Part shown: positions 41,042 to 44,078 of the stretch, piece after piece | Position numbering within the stretch: the first letter of the stretch is position 1 | How the letters are laid out: each line of letters begins with the position of its first letter | Assembly: GCA_947259585.1 (NCBI GenBank) | Contig: CAMYMV010000015.1 | Span: forward strand, 1-44,078 | Direction: 5' to 3' | Source: an uncultured Gemmatimonadales bacterium | Lineage (GTDB): Bacteria > Gemmatimonadota > Gemmatimonadetes > Palauibacterales > Palauibacteraceae | DNA: 44,078 nt | The notes under the pieces: model-generated | The model's database searches: none | What the model was told of the DNA's origin: nothing | What the model saw: only the letters and a program-made list of their open reading frames with translations | Program-made: the position numbers and the translations under genes

Positions 41042-42073
41042 GTGACCGACCAGGTTGAGGCACACGACTGCGTGGAGATTTTCCGGGCGGCTCCGGACGG
41101 GATCCTCGTGATCGACGCGAACGGGAAGATCGTCGGAGCGAACCCGCAAGCCTGCCATCTCTTCGGCTACGGGGCGGACGAGCTGCGGGGTCTCGACGTC
41201 GAGGCCCTCGTCCCGGTCCGATTCCGGGCTGGGCACGCGGCGCATCGGGCCGACTATGCCCACGACCCTCGCCCCAGGCCGATGGGCATCGGGCTGGAGC
41301 TGCTTGGTCTTCGCTCGGACGGGCACGAGGTTCCCGTCGAGATCAGCCTGAGCCCCCTCTCCTCCCCGGAGAGCGACCGTGTGATCTGCACGGTCCGGGA
41401 CGTGACCGAGCAGATGCGATACCGGGAGTTCGGGCGTGCAGCCCTCCGCGCCGCCGAGGAGGAGCGCAAGCGGCTGGCGCTCGAGTTGCACGACGATATG
41501 GCTCAGCGGCTGGCCGCGCTCCTCCTTCGGGTGCGCCTGGCCAGCGAGACGGAGACGCCGCGGCGACGCGAGGCTTTGCTCGCGGAATTGCGCGAGGAGC
41601 TGGTCGATACCGCCGCGGCTCTTCACCGCATCGCACGAGGCTTGCGGCCCCCCGCGCTCGCCGAGGCGGGGCTGGAGGCCGCGATTCGCGCCGATGTGCG
41701 AAGCCGCCTGGCCGACACCGATCTGGACGTGGAGCTGGATCTGGACTCCGTCGGGCAGTCGCTCGACGAAGACCAGAAGCTGGTCATCTACCGGATCCTG
41801 CAGGAGGCGATATCGAACGTCGTCCGCCACGCCGACGCGTCGCGGCTGAGCATCGCGCTCGCTCGCGACGGCGATCGTGTGCTCGCCGAGGTCGAGGATG
41901 ATGGACGGGGCTTCGTGGTCGAGGAGGTCGACGTTCTGGCGGGCAGGCTGGGCATCCTGGGTATGAGGGAGAGAGCCGCCTCCGTCGGGGCCAAGATGTC
42001 TATTCAAAGCGATCTCGGCGCAGGCACGCGGTTGGACGTGGAGATGTCCCTCCGCGAGGAACCAGGGAAATAG
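41042..42073 (+). CDS. PAS-domain histidine kinase (HisKA_3 type)
   Basis: A 343-residue soluble kinase. A PAS domain (about residues 10-120: HDCVEIFRAAPDGILVIDANG, YGADELRG, GHEVPVEISLSPL) precedes a HisKA_3 box with the intact phospho-acceptor His150 (ALELHDDMAQRLAALLLR). The HATPase domain has EAISNVVRHADA, EDDGRGF and GRLGILGMRERA. No membrane helix is seen, so it senses a cytoplasmic cue, possibly redox or ligand through PAS. The start is uncertain: GTG 41042 is used; in-frame starts at 40931 and 41018 exist. It lies 28 bp before its likely partner response regulator. Confidence 0.9.
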   Translation: MTDQVEAHDCVEIFRAAPDGILVIDANGKIVGANPQACHLFGYGADELRGLDVEALVPVRFRAGHAAHRADYAHDPRPRPMGIGLELLGLRSDGHEVPVEISLSPLSSPESDRVICTVRDVTEQMRYREFGRAALRAAEEERKRLALELHDDMAQRLAALLLRVRLASETETPRRREALLAELREELVDTAAALHRIARGLRPPALAEAGLEAAIRADVRSRLADTDLDVELDLDSVGQSLDEDQKLVIYRILQEAISNVVRHADASRLSIALARDGDRVLAEVEDDGRGFVVEEVDVLAGRLGILGMRERAASVGAKMSIQSDLGAGTRLDVEMSLREEPGK

Positions 42074-42101
42074 GACGGTCGCTTGCGCGAGGAAGCCGAC
42101 G

Positions 42102-42758
42102 ATGCCTGAGCCGATCCGCATCCTGTTGGCGGACGACCACACGATGTTCCGTGCCGGCCTCCGGGCGCTCCTCGAAGCCGAGTCCAACATCGAAGTGGTG
42201 GGAGAGGCCGCCACCGGCGACGAGGCGGTCGACCGAGCTCGTACGCTCAGACCGGACGTCGTGCTGATGGACCTGTCGATGCCGGGCTCGGGCGGGCTCG
42301 AGGCGACCCGTCGCATCGCGGCGCTCGAGCTCGAGAGCAAGGTGCTCGTGCTGACCGTGCACGCCGAGGAAGAGTATCTGGTGCCGGTCGTGCAGGCGGG
42401 GGCCAGCGGATACCTGACGAAGACCAGCGCCGATCGCGACCTGATCGAGGCGATCCGCATCGTCGCGCGCGGGGAGGTCTATCTTCCGCCCCAGGCCACG
42501 AAGCTGCTGCTGCAGGAGTACAAGGCCGCGGAGTCCGATCCGGACGCGCCCAGCCTCCGGCAGCTCAGCTCCCGCGAGCAGGAGGTTCTCGCCCTGACGG
42601 CCGAGGGCTACAGCTCCCGCGAGATCGGCAAGAAGCTGTTCATCTCGGGGAAGACCGTGGACACCTACCGATCGCGCATCATGCAGAAGCTCGGCCTCAC
42701 CCACCGATCCGAGCTCGTCCGCTTCGCCCTCAAGGTCGGCCTGCTGAAGGAGAAGTAG
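42102..42758 (+). CDS. NarL/FixJ-type response regulator
   Basis: A 218-residue regulator. The receiver domain has the acidic pair at 11-12 (LLADDHTMF), phospho-acceptor Asp57 (VVLMDLSMPG), LTVHAEEE and the conserved Lys in GYLTKTS. The LuxR helix-turn-helix reads LSSREQEVLALTAEGYSSREIGKKLFISGKTVDTYRSRIMQKLG. It should receive phosphate from the PAS kinase and bind promoters nearby. Cytochrome c-NosZ genes start 161 bp downstream on the same strand, and the kinase-like operon diverges upstream, so both are candidate targets. Confidence 0.94.
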   Translation: MPEPIRILLADDHTMFRAGLRALLEAESNIEVVGEAATGDEAVDRARTLRPDVVLMDLSMPGSGGLEATRRIAALELESKVLVLTVHAEEEYLVPVVQAGASGYLTKTSADRDLIEAIRIVARGEVYLPPQATKLLLQEYKAAESDPDAPSLRQLSSREQEVLALTAEGYSSREIGKKLFISGKTVDTYRSRIMQKLGLTHRSELVRFALKVGLLKEK

Positions 42759-42774
42759 TTCAGGGCGCCGGGTC

Positions 42775-42791
42775 GCCGCGCCTGGCGCGGC
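42775..42791 (+). terminator. Inverted repeat after the response regulator
   Basis: GCCGCGCC-T-GGCGCGGC is a perfect 8-bp inverted repeat 17 bp after the regulator stop, followed by CCTTCGCTTT. It is likely a transcript end or stabiliser, although the T-run is short. Confidence 0.5.
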
Positions 42792-42821
42792 CCTTCGCTT
42801 TGGGCGAGCTACTCTCCGCGT

Positions 42822-42914
42822 GTAAGGAACCTCCCCACACCTTACTCCCCAAACCCCGACAGTGCTGCACAAGCTTTATCGGACAGACAGTACGTAAGTA
42901 CCTCCCTAGCTTAC
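42822..42914 (+). promoter_or_regulatory. Two copies of a GTAAG/CTTAC inverted repeat upstream of cytochrome c-NosZ
   Basis: Copy 1: GTAAG (42822-42826) ... CTTAC (42841-42845). Copy 2: GTAAG (42894-42898) ... CTTAC (42910-42914). Both spacers contain ACCTCCC. Copy 2 ends five bases before the ATG at 42920, which has no clear Shine-Dalgarno. The pair could be operator sites or two RNA hairpins that gate translation. Confidence 0.55.
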
Positions 42915-42919
42915 GCCGC

Positions 42920-43597
42920 ATGGAAAAACTCAGAGGCCGCGTGCGCCTCACCGGAGCTGCCCTGTGGGTCACCCTGGCGGCCACGGTGGTGGTGGGCGCG
43001 TGCGCAGAAGGTGGAGATAGCGACTCCGCTGCGACCTCCGGCGAGCCATCCCAGACGGGCGAGCAGCCTGCCGCGGAAGCCGGAGGGTCGGAGTCCGGCC
43101 AATCCGTCGAGCAACCCACGGGGGAGGTCGACCTGGAGCTGGCGACTCGCGGAGGGGAACTGTTCGCCAAGAAGGGGTGCGTGGCCTGCCACAAGATCGG
43201 GGAGGGCCGACTGGTCGGACCCGATCTCATGGGGGTGACGGAGCGCCGCTCGTACGAGTGGATCTACGCCATGGTCACGGCCCCGGACTCCATGCTCCAG
43301 AGCGATTCGACCGCCAAGGCTCTGTTCGCCGAGTACTTCACGCCGATGCCGGACCAGAAGGTCCAGCCAGATGAGGGAGAAGCCCTCTACGAGTACCTGC
43401 GAGCCCGAACGGAGGGCGTCATACAGAGCTCGGCGGTCTCCGGATCGGAAGCAGACGTGGCCATGGCCGGCCATCGCCATCGCCGCGGAGCGGGCATGGG
43501 GCGTCGAGGGCAGATGCGGCAGCTCTCCGCCACCGGCGAGGAGGAACCGGCCGCACGAACACCACCAAGGCACGTCATTCTAGAGGAGGCACGCCCG
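42920..43597 (+). CDS. Cytochrome c lipoprotein, frame continuous with NosZ
   Basis: The open frame encodes a lipoprotein signal ending VVVGAC (Cys28). A Gly/Ser/Glu-rich linker follows, then a single heme-binding CVACH (43178-43192, residues 87-91), with a likely Met ligand in YFTPMPDQ. After EALYEYLRARTE the residues become Arg-rich and less protein-like, and no stop occurs before the NosZ ATG, which is in the same frame. A one-base shift after about 43400 would give it a stop at 43583. It is the likely electron donor to NosZ. The end given here is the base before the NosZ start. Confidence 0.8.
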
Positions 43598-44078
43598 ATG
43601 AGAGACGGAAAGCTGTTCAAAGTAGGAATCCCGGTGGCGGCCGCCGCGGGGGTTCTGTTCCTAGCCATGTCGTGCGGTGGTGGTGGAACTCAGGTCGGCG
43701 GTGGAGATGTCGGCGATATCGCCCAGGCCCGGGGTCTGAGCCAGGCCGACGTCACGGCCGCGCTCAAGACCTACGTGCCGACCGGAAAGATGGACGAGTA
43801 TCTGCTGTTCTCGTCTGGCGGGCACGGCGGGCAGGTACTGGTGATCGGCATCCCCTCGATGCGGCTCCTGAAGGTGATCGGGGTCTACACGCCCGAGCCC
43901 TGGCAGGGTTGGGGCACCGGCGCGGAAAGCACGCATCAGGTGCTGGCCGAGGGCGAGATGAACAACATGCCCATCACCTGGGCCGATACCCACCACCCGG
44001 CGCTCTCCGAGACGGATGGGGACTACGACGGCCAGTGGCTGTTCATCAACGACAAGGCGAACCCGCGCATCGCGGTCA
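43598..44078 (+). CDS. nosZ: Nitrous oxide reductase, clade II (Sec-type), N-terminal part, 3' truncated by the window
   Basis: The ATG at 43598 is preceded by GAGGAGG and opens a lipoprotein-like signal (VAAAAGVLFLAMSC, Cys26) rather than a twin-arginine signal, as expected for clade II NosZ. Diagnostic sequence follows: MDEYLLFSSGGHGGQV, IPSMRLLKVI, and WADTHHPALSETDGDYDG, whose two adjacent histidines (43991-43996, residues 132-133) are CuZ ligands. FINDKANPRIAV closes the window. The enzyme reduces N2O to N2 in the periplasm. The frame is continuous with the upstream cytochrome c. Confidence 0.92.
   Translation, partial: MRDGKLFKVGIPVAAAAGVLFLAMSCGGGGTQVGGGDVGDIAQARGLSQADVTAALKTYVPTGKMDEYLLFSSGGHGGQVLVIGIPSMRLLKVIGVYTPEPWQGWGTGAESTHQVLAEGEMNNMPITWADTHHPALSETDGDYDGQWLFINDKANPRIAV

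Noticed and set aside
1..44078. tRNA, CRISPR, insertion sequence or prophage
   Set aside because: No tRNA-like cloverleaf, spaced repeat array, transposase or phage gene was seen on reading both strands; a tRNA or covariance search would be needed to exclude small RNAs.

Overview
The window is 44 kb of GC-rich chromosomal DNA, densely packed with short operons. I see no rRNA, tRNA, CRISPR array, insertion sequence, integrase or phage gene. The gene mix includes a ba3-type oxidase, a clade II (Sec-type) nitrous oxide reductase, TonB-plug-only secreted proteins, DUF3179 and FmdA/AmdA lipoproteins. This suggests a free-living aerobic or microaerobic Gram-negative bacterium, possibly Gemmatimonadota. 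That placement is an inference from gene content, not from a marker gene.

Layout. Positions 2-2663 hold the 3' part of a succinate-semialdehyde-type dehydrogenase and an extended SDR. Positions 2597-10195 look like a light/oxidative-stress island. On the minus strand are an SDR-DUF2867 protein, a classical SDR that lacks the catalytic Tyr, and a secreted fasciclin protein. They diverge from a plus-strand series: a MerR/B12-binding regulator of LitR/CarH type, a class II photolyase, a DUF523-DUF1722 (TudS/YbgA-like) protein and a secreted protein. The shared intergenic region carries a perfect minus-strand sigma70-type promoter. Positions 10217-18853 contain a DUF3179 lipoprotein, a nitrilase-fold enzyme lacking the usual catalytic Lys, a SoxA/SolA-like FAD oxidase, a Yip1 membrane protein, an acetamidase/formamidase lipoprotein, two exporters and a secreted beta-propeller.

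Positions 18991-24920 hold a secreted protein of unknown function, a small coiled-coil membrane protein, a metal-handling run (Nramp-like, small membrane protein, CopC-CopD, CDF exporter) and OsmC. Positions 24989-29313 carry two tandem plug-only proteins and a large HerA-like ATPase. Positions 29660-34483 contain an NTF2-like secreted protein and the ba3 cytochrome oxidase operon with an SLC13 transporter. Positions 34731-37590 are a flavin reductase, M20 peptidase and DUF1611 operon.

Positions 37651-42758 are a signalling region. A minus-strand operon encodes a histidine-kinase-like protein whose phospho-acceptor His is Tyr, a Zn alcohol dehydrogenase, a CBS protein and a DUF5335 protein. 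It diverges from an intact PAS histidine kinase and a NarL-type response regulator. The window ends in a cytochrome c lipoprotein whose reading frame runs without a stop into clade II NosZ, preceded by two copies of a GTAAG/CTTAC inverted repeat.

The strongest leads are the Tyr-for-His kinase beside an intact kinase/regulator pair, the continuous cytochrome c-NosZ frame with its repeated upstream element, the light-island regulator with altered photoreceptor residues, and several short tandem repeat arrays in otherwise ordinary operons.
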